Origin: Istiophorus platypterus
Lineage: Eukaryota; Chordata; Actinopteri; Istiophoriformes; Istiophoridae
Reading direction: 5' to 3'
NCBI GenBank assembly: GCA_016859345.1
Contig: CM029111.1
Span: 11,738,214-11,802,213, forward strand
Length of the DNA: 64,000 bases
A program made the translations under genes and the position numbers. The notes under the pieces were generated by a model that saw nothing but the letters and a program-made list of their open reading frames with translations, did not search any database and had not been told where the DNA came from. Shown piece after piece: positions 10,080 through 23,486 of the stretch; the stretch's first letter is position 1; each line of letters begins with the position of its first letter.

Positions 10080-13000
10080 AGCAACTGGAGGAGTTAAGTT
10101 TTTTAGTGAATTCCTTTAGGTCTTGGGAGTAAAAGATTGAGCCCTGCATTACGTCAAGGGAAGACTTTTCTATGTGACTGCTCATATTTTCTTTCCAGCC
10201 CAGTTTAGATAGAATTATGCTCAATTCTGTATTGGTTAGGTTTGAAGATAGGGTTTCGTTCATTCTCTAAAGGCTTTCGTTATACAGAAGTGTGCCGCAG
10301 TTTAATCGAAACTGTGTTGGAAAAACGACAGATGCCTTGTGGATACACAGCAGACTGTGTGGTATTGGCTCTAATTCCCAGGAGCCAGATGTATAAACAA
10401 TGCATACACACAAAAACCACAGATATGTCGTTCGCCATGTCTAAACTGGTATTTATAGAAGAAGAGTGTGCAGAAAGAATGTGCGCCACTCACGCTTAAA
10501 ACCAAGCATATACAGTTTTCTGAGTAAGCTGCTGGTGAAATGATAAGGAGAAGGCTTAGTGTGAGAGCTTTAATCTCATAGTGAGACATCGTTTGTTTAG
10601 ATGTTTTGTCAATCAACAAATCAACCATGCATACGTGCAACTTCATAAATTTGACAAAAATAGTGTGTATGCATTATCATCATGAAGTTAATGCACTGTA
10701 ATGAAAACAATTTGGAAGCCTTCTAAACACAATTTTGCAAGCCTAAAAACATGTTGTTGTATCTCTCCTCTGATAATCAAGAAGTATTTGTATTTACAGT
10801 CTCGTGTTAGTTTACAAATACCTTGCTAAGTTTTACCCAGAGTGGTTAAGAAGTTTGACATTTGGAAAGAACACTGGTATGGGATCAGGGCTTGGCAATC
10901 AGTATTTTGGGAGAAAAAGTCAGGTGGGTGAACGTCTAGTACAAACCCTGAGCTTATAATTTTGATCTCAGTGGCACCTATACACCAGCCTTCCCCAGTC
11001 TCACTTCTTCCAAGCACCCCATCCAATTTTCCAGATGTTCCATATACACGTGTACCTGCTGAAATATTCACACCTGGTCTACCCTTGCTTAGAGCCACCC
11101 AGTCCCCTCCACAGATGTGTCCTGTCAATCTAGATAAAGAGAAACATGGCCAGCTAATCAACATTCTGCTGTTATAGAATGGCACTGCTCCAGGACTTTT
11201 TTTTTTTGTTATTTCCTCCTTTCTACAAGTCTTTGCCAACATCAGGATGTAGCTAAATGAAATCTGTTCATTCTGCTTAAAACATGCACAGTACTAGTAT
11301 GTAATGGCATCATAAAATGTCTTTATGGGTGTAATGTATATGGAGATCATTTGAAATGTGAAAGCTGTTATACTGTGAAGCAGATTGTGCTATAAACACT
11401 ATAGTGTTGGAGTCAAGGGGAATAGAAGGGGAGGATTTGAAGAACACCCGTGGGGACAATAAGAAGTTGTATAGCGTATCATTATAGTGTATTTGGCTTA
11501 GCACTGTAAACAGTATGATTAATATTTCATGTTGTAAATTTTTCTTTTAAAGGATTATTTTGACTGTAAGCAGGCAGGGAAATGTGTGTTTAAACTGAGT
11601 CATCATGTTACATTTATTGGCAGGACAGTTATATAGAGATGATGGGATCAGCTTTTATTACGTTTCAAATTGAAGGAAGGATATCGCAAGATTTGTATCA
11701 TATCATGAGGGAGAACAAAATTAAATTCAATAGGCAAAAATAAATAAATAAACAAAGCTCAAGGAAATAAAGGATCAATACAGTCCTCCCACTATTTGAA
11801 AATGTTCTGAATGGACAGAAATATGCTGGCTATATTGAATCAAATAAGAGTTTAAAGATGTCTTCAGTCCACTGTCATATGAAACGGGTCTTCAGGAGCT
11901 CTCTGGGGGAGCTAGCGTAAAAAACTTTAGCTAATGAAAAATGGCTAACTGGGCACAGACAAATACACACAATCAAAGACAGATTCACAGGTGCTTTTAG
12001 TGCCTCCTCCAACCATATGAGTGGCTTTAAAGCTCAAGCATAGCGCTACAGCAAGAGTGAGCAGGGAGTGGAACAATGACCATATGTTGAGCCTGGTGCA
12101 GCCGCAGGGGGATCGATTGGTGAATATTTCATCAGAGCATGAGCTAAATTCTTTCCAAATGAAAACATACATATATCCCTGAAGGTGGGGCCCTAACATA
12201 TGTGCATGTTTATTAATATAGCAGCCTTGCTCTATGGAATGAGGGTGATGGATATAAGTAATTACTTTTTTTTCTGATCACAGTGCCTGCTGTTACTACA
12301 GTTAGGTTAACTGCGGCAAACACAAGGGAAGCTGATGAACTTTGCAATACTGGGAGGTGTTTTTTTTGTCTCGTCCATAATGCATACTGTTTCCCTCCCT
12401 GTTGTTGTAGTTGTTTTTTTTTATATAATCAGAAAGTGGCACAGCCAAATTAATGAATATGTTTTTCATGAAATACTGGATTTTTCTCAAAGGTTGGTGA
12501 CATAATGCCTGCCTGCAAGGTTAATTGATGAATTGTTTTGTCTGGAAAAAAACTAACCACTAACACTAGTCTGCCGGGAGCGCGCTAGTCCTAGTCGGTC
12601 AAAAACAACTCTTCAAGCTTCTGTGTGGTTACTCTGTACAAGACACTTAATTAGGTCCCTCCTGGTATTTTGTTCTCAGGACTGTACTTAATTTCATGAA
12701 GAGGCATAAAAAGCTCAAAGCTCTCTGTGCTAATAAGCTTGCTAACCGTAGCTTAGTTACTAACAACACACAACTTATTGAAATGACATGATAAATAAAA
12801 GTCGATGGCAAAAACATTGCTGACTGTAAGGAGCTACGATAGCTTCTTCAAATTCTAATTCTTTGGCTCTCCCTTACCTCAGATGCCAGCACTGCATTGT
12901 GCACAGCACTGTGGCTCCCTTCAGTTGAGCTCAAGGCAAAAAATTTGCATGAATTTACCTCGCCTGGAAAGGAAATTAACAAATTGTGTTGATATAGCTG

Positions 13001-13350
13001 AAATGAATCGATTTCACCACGCGATTTTGCAGTTTTAAATGCGGGCACTACTGGTACCCGTTCATGCTGACCTGAATATCAACTGTATTCATCTGGCTAG
13101 ATAAAAAATAAATGAGAGGCCCTGACTGCTACAGTATACGTATGATATGTAAAGAAAGTAGTAGCTGCTGCTAAGTTGTTGATGACACTGATTTCAGGAC
13201 GGGAAGGGCTTATTGAAGGTTTGTCATGGCACATTTCTCTCACGTGACAAATAATACTTTCCGGACTTCGTCTCCTGCTGCAACTCAAATGAATGGAATG
13301 AGAGGAGAAGGAAGAGGAGAGGGGTAAGACAGCAATAACCTCTAATCTCG
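10080..13350. other. Mostly unique non-coding DNA
   Basis: The longest open frame of the window (138 codons, minus, 10826-11242) lies here, with a 71-codon frame opposite it. Neither has a recognisable domain, signal peptide or exon-like boundary. The part from 10240 to 10650 reads like an old interspersed repeat (GATGTATAAACAATGCATAC motif) but I cannot name it. A purine-rich block at about 13288-13325 precedes the pyrimidine tract. Confidence 0.45.
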
Positions 13351-13620
13351 GCTCCTTATCTTTGTTTTTTCCTTCTCTTACCTGTCTTTCCTATCTGTCC
13401 TCTTTTGTCTCCCTTTCTCAACCTTTATCTACGCATCTGTCTCTCAGCTCTGCTATATCTTTCCTCTTCCTCTTCCTCCTCTGTCATTATCTGCCTGTCT
13501 TTGCTTTGTTTCCACCTTGTTTCACCCCTCCACTTTCTATGAACTTTGGTCCTCTGAGTATTTCTTTCTTTCTTCGTCTGGCATTCTACCTTCTCCTCCC
13601 AGAGTACTTCCTAATCCACT
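13351..13620 (+). repeat. Long pyrimidine-rich (C/T) tract
   Basis: About 270 bases consist overwhelmingly of C and T, with CTTCC, CTCTT and TTTC words and few purines. The low purine content explains the 88-codon plus-strand frame at 13362-13628 (a Ser/Leu/Phe/Pro-rich chance product). It directly follows a purine-rich block on the same strand, so the two could pair or form triplex structures. Confidence 0.85.
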
Positions 13621-16600
13621 CACATTAGGGATTGTGTAATTGGATGTTCAAAAAAAAATAGGCTGAGCTGTAAAGAATCTACAATGCTATTTCAGCAACA
13701 CATAATCTGCAGTCATTTAGAGTATACAAATGACTTTGTAGTATTCACTAGTAGCACCTTTAATGCTTTGATCTGGAAGCATTGTATTACCTTTTTTTTC
13801 ATTTAATCAACATTTTTCAGTTTTATTTCAGTGGTGATAATACATATTTACATTTTAATATAGCACAGGCAATACGGTTTCATTACATTTTTCCAGAAAT
13901 TGCTCACACTGAGTGGAATATTACTGACTTTGTCGCATCCTTTTTTCTACAATGAGGTTTTCAATAACATTCAAACACACTTAAACATTTCTTTGTGTTC
14001 TCATTACACTGAAGGGTTGACTTCTGTGAGTCAATTTAAAGGTGCCTCTAGCAATCCTCTATGTATAGATTTAACTGTTCCTGTCAGCATATCATGGCAG
14101 GGACATTGATACATGTGTAGGTTTTACAGATATAGAGCTGAGAGAAAACTGGATGTACCTGAAGCTAGCCATTAAGCCTGTATCTATATTTTTTTAGGCA
14201 TGAACAGTATAGTGACCTCTCCTCTCTGACATCGTTTTTAACAGGAAGGAGAGATAAGTCTATTTGACATTCATGCCTACTTAACATGAATTATACATCA
14301 TACATAAAGTATAAATGCACTGTGGCCTTAAAGAAGCAGAATAATAATGATGCATTATTTTCCTATAGAGGGTTATTTTTAGGGGGAAAAAAGGCCATTT
14401 TCAAACCTCTTCCTTACGATGTAATATCTCCTCAGTATCACATGTTTTTTGAAAAATGTGAAGATACAGACATATTTTTTTTTCATTTTCTATATCCTTT
14501 TCCTTACACCTTGATTTTTGCACACTCCCTTATCATCAGTTTGAGCGTGGATGTTCCACACCTTGCCCCAAAGTCAAAGGTTTACTGCCATATTGACACC
14601 AAAGCCCTACTTCCATTATTAGCAATTCATTAACTATTACCGTTAATTTAATTCAATCATGTCAAAATAGGACTGAGCTCAAAAAGAGTGAAAGTGGGGC
14701 ATCTGAATCATACACCTTTGATGCATTATATTACTTATGTTTGAATCATATTGAGGGGCAGCAAAGATGCAGAGATAGTCACTTCTTCAAAGTCAGAGTA
14801 AAACTTCTAGGCCAACAATTAATTAACTGACTAGCTAATTGACTGGCTGACTGAGGGACTGACAAATTATATACATTTTTCTATTACTGTATAATATCCT
14901 TAGTGGAAGCTGTCATCTTTAGCATATAAACACACAGAGAAAAGCAGAGCTAGTCAAATGAGTCCATCTGAGTTGAGTGAAGAAAAAAAAAATCATCTGT
15001 TTTGCACATCACAGGGGCTTAAGCTGTTTATTTTGTAAGCCAGTTTGCAGAGATAGCAGTGTGTGTGCGTGCGTGTTCGTGTTTGCTGACGGGTAAGAGG
15101 AAAGCAGTTTTAATCACCACTAACCCTCACACCCTGCTGACAGCGTCAGAGAGGACCAGTCTCACCCCCTTCCTATGATCAGCCTCATCAGCTGTCTGCT
15201 TAGCCTTCCATTCATCTCTTTATTATTTATTTACCTCCACTTTGTACATACATATTCCCCAGGGAGCACATCCTCTGAGCGTTTAAGCAGGGACCTTGCT
15301 AAAATACCTAAGCAGAGGAACTTTTACACTCTATTTGTGTTTCACATGAAAACCAAGTTAACTCTGGGTGTAACTTTGACATGCACTTTTTTCCCTATTT
15401 GACATATTATTGAAAAGGATGGAGAAGCCTCATTTAAAGTAATGTTTGGAGCTGGCTTGATTGATTTTATTTTGACGTATCTCCTAAACTAAAATCAGAC
15501 AGCACTTTTACAAAGAATAATCTCACTAATGGGAAGCCAATTAGAGGCACCAAACGACAGCATATTTGTTCATGCTGGTATTGATTTTGCATATACTAAA
15601 TCAAATTAACACGGTCAATAGGAAGTCTGTCTCTCATCTTTCCTGGCATAGCAGTAGCAGATCAAGCCACTTAAATCATTTTTTTTTTTTACTTTTCATT
15701 TTTTAGACTTGATACATAATTTTAATGTTTCCCATGTTGCTACAAATAGTAGATTCTGCTAGATTCATTAGATGAGGTCATACTCTGTGGGCACCAAGGT
15801 CAGTTTTTATTCCTTGGTTTCTGTCAAGGATCCTCCAAGTCTGCTGTGTGCTGTGTCATACGACACCACCTCTGGGAAGGAAACCAGAGAGTCTCTCCTG
15901 TCTGCAACATTGCAGAAGTGAGTGAAAGGGTGAGTAATGGTTTGAGAAGCTTACTTTCTTGCGACAAAAGACTTTCACGAGGCAAATTATGGGAAATAAT
16001 TGTGAAGCAACAGTAAATTGTTTTCTACAGTTTAAAGACTGAAATTTGATTGCCAGCTATTCTACTGTGGAAGTGTTTAATCTTTTTTGTCTTAATATCC
16101 TCATTAAAAAAAAAATTCTTACTTCACCAAGTAACTACCTATAATTCAATCACGTTTTGAGGTAGCTGCAATGTGTTGCACATGTATGGTAAACATGCTA
16201 CTGTTAAATGCACTGTTAAGTGTTAAAAGTCAGCCCTAGTAAATGTGAGCCGGATTTGTATAGGGAGGTGTAAGGGAATGTGAAACTTTAGAGGTACTAT
16301 ATTGTGCATCCAGATGCAGAAACATTACCTCAGACCCACAATGGAAATAAAATTCTCTCATGAGATTGGTCTGATGGAGAGAGGACATGGATGTGAGGTT
16401 CAGGATGGTTTTAGGCTTTCATACCGTTTATTGGCTGTTACCTTTAAGACTTTTACTGTGGTATTTCCCACTTTTCTTTATACTAAGGCTGTGTTAAAAA
16501 GCAGCAATAGATGAAGAGCAAGGACATCTATCAAAACACAAGGGAAAAAAAACACCAATGGCTAGTTTGATCATTCAAAATCAGTGCTGTGATAGTCCCA

Positions 16601-17480
16601 CAATGATTATATGAAACATTAATTTCATCATATTAAGCCCAAACGCCTATCTACCTTGCAATGAAAGAGCCACGAAACTGGGACCAGGAATATTTCGCCC
16701 CACAATTAGTCTCACAGGCCCAGACCTTGACCTCCTCTGCTGTGAAAACATCTGAGAGGAATCAGCTGGAAAATGGCATTGCAGTGCTGTGTTGTGTAAA
16801 AATATTAGGGTGGGCAGACTGACTGCTCTGTGGGAGAACTGCAAGGATATCAAAATAAGATAGCACTGAATCTGAGCACTTGGATTCGCACAAAACTACA
16901 AGATTGAAAACCACCACATCCTCCACAGAGATTAAAGTGGAAGTTGGTTTTCGATTACTTGAGACAACACACTCCCACAACACATGGACCTTTTTTTTAA
17001 ACCTATATGGCAGGTTCATAACTGGACAGTAAGAAAATGCATATACGTGGGCATAAAAGACCTACAGTAGATTTGTTGTATGTGGCCATAATATTAAAAA
17101 AAAAAACATAGCAGCAGGTAATAGCTTTGATATTTACTTGTGAAAAATGTTCACGCCGCTTGTGCCTCGAGAACAAAGAAAACAAGATACTTACTGTTCA
17201 TTAAGGACATGAATATTACATGAAGGCCAACATGCATGACAATAATCCAAAGCAACGGAAAAACAAAATGGCTTTTACTGTTTTATACTGAATCTTCACA
17301 AGAGTACATCTTGTGAAATTCAATATTTTCTGGTCAACAAATTCCATGAAAGAACAAAGTCTGTGTATTCATGATTGATACAGCATATTCCTCTGTGCCA
17401 TCAACCTCCACTTGTTTTACAAAAACTATTGAAAACACATCAATATGCCACACTGTTATACTGGTTGAAATGTTCTATCT
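13621..17480. other. Unique AT-rich non-coding DNA
   Basis: No gene or known repeat recognised over 3.9 kb. The longest frame, 115 codons on the plus strand at 14286-14633, is Phe/Leu/Ile-rich with no family motif. Short degenerate CTGACT-type repeats occur near 14825-14865 and a short GT-rich patch near 15058-15085. Confidence 0.5.
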
Positions 17481-17642
17481 GCCAGCTGGGGCTCATGCAG
17501 GTTGTTCACTGACCGCAGGGTTGATGGTTCGATCCCCAGTTCCTCCTGTCCATGTGCCAAAGTGTCCTTAGGCAAAATGGCCTCATTTGTAAGCTGGATA
17601 AAAGCAGCTGCCAAAAGACTAAATGTAAATGTAATGTAATTA
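17481..17642 (+). mobile_element. tRNA-derived SINE with LINE-like 3' tail
   Basis: The head is tRNA-derived: GGTTCGATCCC at 17526-17536 is a near-perfect RNA polymerase III B box, preceded by CCGCAGGGTTGATGG and followed by CAGTTCCTCCTGTCC, a layout I recognise from a common percomorph SINE. The A-box region near 17490 looks partly deleted. The body contains CAAAGTGTCCTTAGGCAA. The tail, CTGGATAAAAGCAGCTGCC followed by AAATGTAAATGTAATGTAA, is the 3' sequence that fish SINEs share with L2-type LINEs. No clear target-site duplication could be defined. A functional tRNA gene is excluded because there is no acceptor stem or complete cloverleaf. Confidence 0.78.
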
Positions 17643-19001
17643 CAATGAACATTGGCACTCTTGAGCTCTTGAGTCAACAATCACTGTCCTGCAGCTGTAA
17701 ATACTCATCCACATACGAAATTTGCAGCTGAAACTAGTCTCCAAAAAATACATGTTACTCAGAAGCATTTCTTCTAAATACACTGCACAACTGTTTCAGG
17801 ATTTAATGTAGCAATGTTTTTTTAAAATGAAAGTATATATTCATGACCTATTTTTAAAAAACTATGTCCATAGGAGCAAATAAGCTTGTGCTTGGGAGAC
17901 AGAGACAGTGTAGGGATGCCCGAGAGCATTGAGAGACAGATTAACCTTCTGTTGCTTTTGATATTTTTAAAGAATTGCTTACAATATATAGATAATAGAT
18001 TAGTATATCAGTCTTATCTTGCAATGCTCTCTTCAATCCAAAAAACAGTCCCACAATCCCAAAAAGGTCAGGTGTGAAATTGATTTGAATAATAAACCAT
18101 TCAGTTTCAGTTTTTAATTGAAATGAGTAAAACAACCAGGTACTCTAGGTTAAACCTCTTTCTTTGTTAAATCCTGAAAGGGCAGGTATGTATAGTCCCA
18201 CAAACTCAACGAAAGGCTTTATTTAGATAAAATATAATCATACTACAGCACTGTAAAGCAGCAGATCACCAACTGGATCAATACATAGGGGAGCAGCCTT
18301 CTTTGAATCTGCAACGTGCAACAGTTCTTTACAAGTTAATGCATGTGACCTTATTGATTTAATTGAGGAAACATGGACAAAGCACATAGTTCAGCAATAA
18401 GTAAAAAGACACGTTACCGTTGATGAAGACAAACAGACCTGCAGACACTTGCACAACTGACTTCATGTCTTAGTGGTCATTAGGACATGGATCCTGAGGA
18501 TGAGGGACTATGCTTCAGATCGCACATAAATAAGTCAGCATAATGACATTGACTCCAGTGCTCCACAGAGGTTAGGGTATCATAAGCAAGACACTCTGAT
18601 AGTTCTAGTCAAACAGCAGCAGTTTTGATTGATGGTGTGCAGCCCTTGTGTCATTTTTCCTGACCTCGGAGTTGTCTAATCTACAAGCAGGGTACACTTC
18701 AAATGAGCTCTTCCAGTTATCTGAATGGATTCAGATGTTGTTGTTAAATCAATCAATGAGCTACTAAAACCAGTGTCTTTTAGAGTGACCATGTGTGTTA
18801 ATGCCTGACAAATTGATTGACTGCCTCCAGGAAGAAATGTTTTTAATAAACGAATGTGCAAATTAGCCAAAAGTACATACTGAACCTATCAGTAGGTTTA
18901 TTGAAAATGTATATACACTTGCGGCACTAAAGCATGACTTACATAGAAGGATCAATATCACTCTCAAATCTTTCTGGTAAATATAAAGCAAGGGCCAGCA
19001 G
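17643..19001. other. Unique non-coding DNA
   Basis: AT-rich with no recognised gene or repeat. Overlapping short frames on both strands at 17886-18135 lack motifs. Confidence 0.5.
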
Positions 19002-19303
19002 CTGGTTAGCTTAGCATACTATAAAAACTGGTAATGAGTAAAAACAGATAGCCAGGCACTGTCTACTCTCAAATATGGTCTACCTATCAGGGCCTCTAAA
19101 GCTCACTAACTAATATATGATACATAACACAAATTTTTGTAATAAATATTAGTAAAAAGAAAAAAAAAAGTCAAAATAACAAGTTCTGGTCTTCTGTCTG
19201 AAGGGAGTGATGCATCAGACTGTTTCTAGGGCTGAAGCTATGATTTACTGTGAGGTTCCAGCAGAGACTCCAGAAAACTCTTAATGCTAAGCTAAGTTAA
19301 CCC
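19002..19303. mobile_element. Fold-back (palindromic) teleost repeat, MITE-like
   Basis: The left end GGTTAGCTTAGCATA and the right end TGCTAAGCTAAGTTAACC are inverted copies. Interior words such as GGGCCTCTAAAGCTCACTAA followed by an A-rich middle match a short palindromic repeat that I recognise as widespread in percomorph genomes, where the two halves fold into a long hairpin. No protein is encoded. Family assignment is from memory; the superfamily of the mobilising transposase is unknown to me. Confidence 0.68.
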
Positions 19304-22300
19304 GCTGAGACGGAGTCTCCATTGTCAAAGTCTTTCTTTATCATCATGTCTGCCTAACTTCAACTTTAGTATGGTGTATTAAAAAAAATGTGGCATATCT
19401 TGGTCTGGAAACAAGACGACATCGAAACCTTGCATATGGCTGGACCGCCTTATATCTGTTTGCTTCTCTCCTGCTCTCTGTGCTCACATATAGTGTTTTA
19501 ATTCTACCAAATTCCAAATAAAGCTGTTCTCATTTACATTTTTTTCTTTTTCTGTTGTTAGAAAATTGAACAAGTATGAAATGGTGACTGAATGGTGACT
19601 AGGTGTGACTGCGGAGGGATGAAGCCTGATCTCACGCTCACAGGACAATACTTGCGACCCAATTCTACAGAGCGTAACTTGGGTTTGTCCAAAGAGTCAA
19701 TAGACTTGATGCTAGGTGCTTTTGCAAAGAAAAGTTGCTAAAAGGCTATGAAAAGTCCATAAAAACGTGGTGACAAAGACTCTGAGTAGGCAACACTACC
19801 TGTAAAGTCCCCCTAATGACACCATAGAAACTGTCTGCGCCTGTTCATTTTGAATGAGCCACGACAAATGGCGGAACTTCAGCACTTAGTCAAGCAGCTT
19901 TTGGGTCGACAGTGGTGTAACTTTATCATTCGGTTAGTCAGTCCTTGACGTTTGCATTTATTGGGCTGGCCCCGCTGCTTCGGTCCACCTAAAAAACATT
20001 GCAGGCATCCAGGCAGCATTTAATTCTCTTCCGAACATATTTGGAAACAAAATTCAACAGTATATTAATTAACGGGAGATATAATTAGGGCATCATTAGA
20101 TCACTTATACAAATATATTATTACTTACAATGGGAATGTTTGGCACAAAAAACTTTAAAAAGCAAATGTTTTATCTCAACACTCTTTTTACAGTATTTAT
20201 TTGTCATGTAATCAGAATTTGTGTGCCCTGTAATTCAATATGTTGTTTTAGAACAAAGATTATGATCAGCAGATAAACAGCAGTTGTGACTGTGGAGAGC
20301 ACTGTGAAAGTCGTATGCATCACACAGGCTGACTCTTGATTAAATCCTACACGCCTGACAAATAATCTCCCTCAGTGCTGTTTACAGAAAGCCTAACAAG
20401 TGTTAAATTTGTACCACTAATCGGGGAAACTGTGAAACCACAGCATTGTGTACGGTGCAGTAATCCATTATTGAATTCCATCATTGTTATTCAGCTCCAA
20501 TCTCATTACCTCTATTCAACATTTAAGTACGTCAAAGATGAAGACTGACACTGCCGTACAATCAGAAAGCAATTCAAACACACAACACACGGGGAAAAAA
20601 AATAACACTGCATTGCTATCGCTTTTATAAGCTTGCTTCTTGTATCACATGGTGGCATCTCTCTGATGTATGAATAATACAGTAATAAGAAACATAGTCG
20701 AGGTGTTTCATATTCATAACAACTTGAACAATGTATGTAATTACCTTTGGATTTCATGCATCTAAAATTACACCTTGCCAGGGTTTTTTTCTCCCTCATA
20801 GCCAATGGAATTCATTCACTGAATGTTTCATCATGTCTCTACCAAAGATGTTATTGAGAAATTACAGTGCAGGCAATGAGTCAGGAAGCACTATGACAGT
20901 GGCCCAAGTGGAATCCAGGAGAGATGTATTATTATATTTTCTTGGTGGAATCTGGAATTGAATTCTGATTCAGGGGAATATGATTTTAAAGCAAGGTTAT
21001 ACTATCCCCTGATAGATGATACACAGGCAACAGTCACGCTACACAGAGCATCGCAATAGATACACTGAGTACAGAGCTGGCCATGCACAACACCAGCGGG
21101 CTGCATACAGATGAGCTTTGAAGGAATGGGATCACTGGGGCATAAACACAACAACAAAGGATGTAATGGAGGGTTTACCACCCAAACTCAGCTAATCCAC
21201 TTTGTTATCTGTGAATTAGAAGTTTCCCAACATTTTCAAAGGGATAAAAATGTTTATAGTAGGAATTCATTGCTTTCATTACAGAATGTGGCTCATGGAA
21301 GTTCATGAAAATTGGAATTCATACAGTTCTGAAAACATAATATCGGAAGCCAAATTTTGTTTGAATAGAGGCCACTCACAACCATTCCTACACAAAATAC
21401 AGATATATTACTGTATTTTTGTAGGAAGCATCTCACTTGTGTGTACACGAGTGTCTTACATTTTGATGTGTGTCAGTTTTCTCTTTAGAGGACATCTTGG
21501 TCTTAATGAGAAAAAAATACAAAAAAGGGCAGCGTGACCCAAGCAGCCGTAATGGCAAAGCAGAATTGCAGTGCAACTGAGAGTTGGATATGGAAGCTAA
21601 ATTATTTTTTCTACAAAATAAAAGTGGAAAAAAAGAACTGTTGAAAAGAGAGAGCAATACAAAGATACAAAACCACAAAAAATTTACTGGAATACTTTGT
21701 GAAGTTTCATATTTGAAACTGGGGCTATACAATCATTACAATATTCATATTTTATTGTGTTGGATGGATTTCTGAGTGGAAAAGTGCAGTCTAGGCAGGT
21801 CATTTAAGGATAAAATGTCTGGTTAGAACACGTTGGATCCATTCTGTATTAGTGACTGTTCTGTGGGATCACCTCAGTCCTCCAGGGGCAGATTCAGGTC
21901 GGATAAATGACTCAACATGGATAAGATGGAACTAATAACTCCTTGCTTCTCTTTTCTTTATACAAAAACACACATAATCTAATCTCATTATTTACTTCTT
22001 CATCCCTTATGAGACCAGATTACTCCATCCTTGTTCTTCAAAAGTGTATTTACAAAAAGTGTATTGTTAGCAAGGTACTAATGTGATAAATAAAATGTAA
22101 AGTAAGCTGAAGCAATTCGATATTCATACAGCAATGAAGGGGTCTTCAGATTACAAAGGCCTAAAAATGGTAGTTGATGGAGGATTTCCTCAGGTGAAAG
22201 GTGCTATTTATGGCACACCTGTACAGTACTTCATGACCAGTGATTCACTTGGTGGTGAATGAGAGCAGAGCTGCAGGTGATGAATCTGTACTCTGTATCC

Positions 22301-22856
22301 TGGGAGGTCATCCACATGACATCAAGAGCGATTAGGGGCCTTGTCCCCAATCTATCAGGGGACAATCGGTGTATTTCATCATCACATTTACACCCCTTTT
22401 CTTCCTCCCTCTGTCATGAGGAACAACCCATCAGAAAAACTGCCATTTAAGTGTATGGTCATGGACAAGGTCACAGCCCAACTGTACGTACATATGCTTT
22501 CTTAGTGTATGTGTGTGTGTTGTCACCTGTCGTTGTATACACCACAAAGACAAAGGAACACAAGGAGCCATCTCTTGTCCCTGAGGGGTCATCCATCAGA
22601 ATTGGATCTGACCCTGGAGGACGGATGAGATCCCATAGTGCGCGCGCTCACCCTGGATGGATCCAAGGTTCTACTGCTGTGAATCAGAGAACCAGGGGCG
22701 TGGTTGGACTCATTAGACATACCATAAAACTGACAGGTGTGGGACTCGGGGGAGCCAGTGGTTCTGTGGTTATCTCTGCAGATACTTTTCTATGACAATT
22801 TGTTCAGCACATCAATAGGCTTCAGACAGTAGCCAAGTTTCTAGAATTACATATAA
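19304..22856. other. Unique non-coding DNA
   Basis: No gene recognised. The part at 19560-19990 is somewhat richer in G, C and CpG than its surroundings and may be an old repeat, but I cannot identify it. Frames at 20512-20805, 21250-21537 and 21433-21732 overlap on opposite strands and show no domain. A 114-codon frame at 22451-22795 crosses a GCGCGCGC patch near 22640 and also shows no motif. Confidence 0.45.
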
Positions 22857-23486
22857 CAAGGGGTGGAAGAAGTATTCAGACCTTTTACTTAAGTAAAAGT
22901 AGAAACATGACAATGTAAAAATTTCCCCTTAAAAACAAAAGTTCTGTATTCAAAATTTCACATAGTGCAGTGCAATTACCTAAATGTACTTCAAGTATCA
23001 AAAGTAAGTGCTCATTATTCAGAATGATTGCCTTCAGTGTTTTATTTCTTATATATTATAATATTGGGCTATCATTACTAATACCTTAATGTTTGAGGAG
23101 CAATTTAATATGGCAGCAGATCAAGGTAGCTCTAATGTAAACTATGGTACAAATGGCTTGATAGTTTAATCGATAAAATGCATCTTACTTAATGAGTTGC
23201 AAATGTGTTCAGCATGTAAAATCTCAATCTGCAAAGTAACTAGTAAAGTAAAGTAAAGTAAAGATGTCACATAAAGGTTATGGAGAAAAAGTGCAGCATT
23301 TCACTTGTATTGAAATACTCAACCAAAGTAATACTGGCTCAAGATTTTTAAAGATGTCACATAAATGTTATGGAGAAAAAGTACAGCATTTCACTAGTAT
23401 TGAAATACTCAACCAAAGTAATACTAGCTCAAAATTGTATTTACGTACAGTACTTGAATGAATGAACTTTTTACATTCCACCACTT
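22857..23486 (+). mobile_element. Non-autonomous DNA element of the 'ACTTAAGTA' teleost family (probably hAT-like)
   Basis: The left end GGGGTGGAAGAAGTATTCAG and the right end TACATTCCACCACTT carry the inverted GGTGGAA/TTCCACC termini of a very common teleost repeat. Interior words fit the same family: CCTTTTACTTAAGTAAAAGT near the left, AAATGTACTTCAAGTATCAA at about 22981, GCAAAGTAACTAGTAAAGTA at about 23231 and GTACAGTACTTGAATGAATG near the right. Nothing codes for a transposase. A 90-bp internal duplication lengthens this copy. Two further partial copies in the same orientation lie at 43.1 and 48.1 kb. hAT affiliation is recalled knowledge, not proven here; target duplications are not clear. 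Confidence 0.8.
23261..23440 (+). repeat. 90-bp tandem duplication inside the element
   Basis: AAGATGTCACATAAA starts at 23261 and again at 23351, an exact 90-bp period with few differences across the unit. Because 90 is divisible by three, a 65-codon frame (23264-23461) shows two similar 30-residue blocks beginning MSHK. This is a by-product of the duplication, not evidence of a repeat protein. Confidence 0.93.

Noticed and set aside
10826..11242. 138-codon minus-strand frame, the longest in the window
   Set aside because: No recognisable domain, opposed by a 71-codon plus frame, no splice or promoter context; consistent with chance in locally GC-richer DNA.
17481..17642. tRNA gene, because of the perfect-looking B box
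   Set aside because: No acceptor stem or complete cloverleaf, A-box region damaged, and a LINE-like tail follows: it is a SINE.
23261..23440. CRISPR-like or protein-repeat array
   Set aside because: Only two directly abutting 90-bp units without spacers, inside a transposable element of a vertebrate genome.
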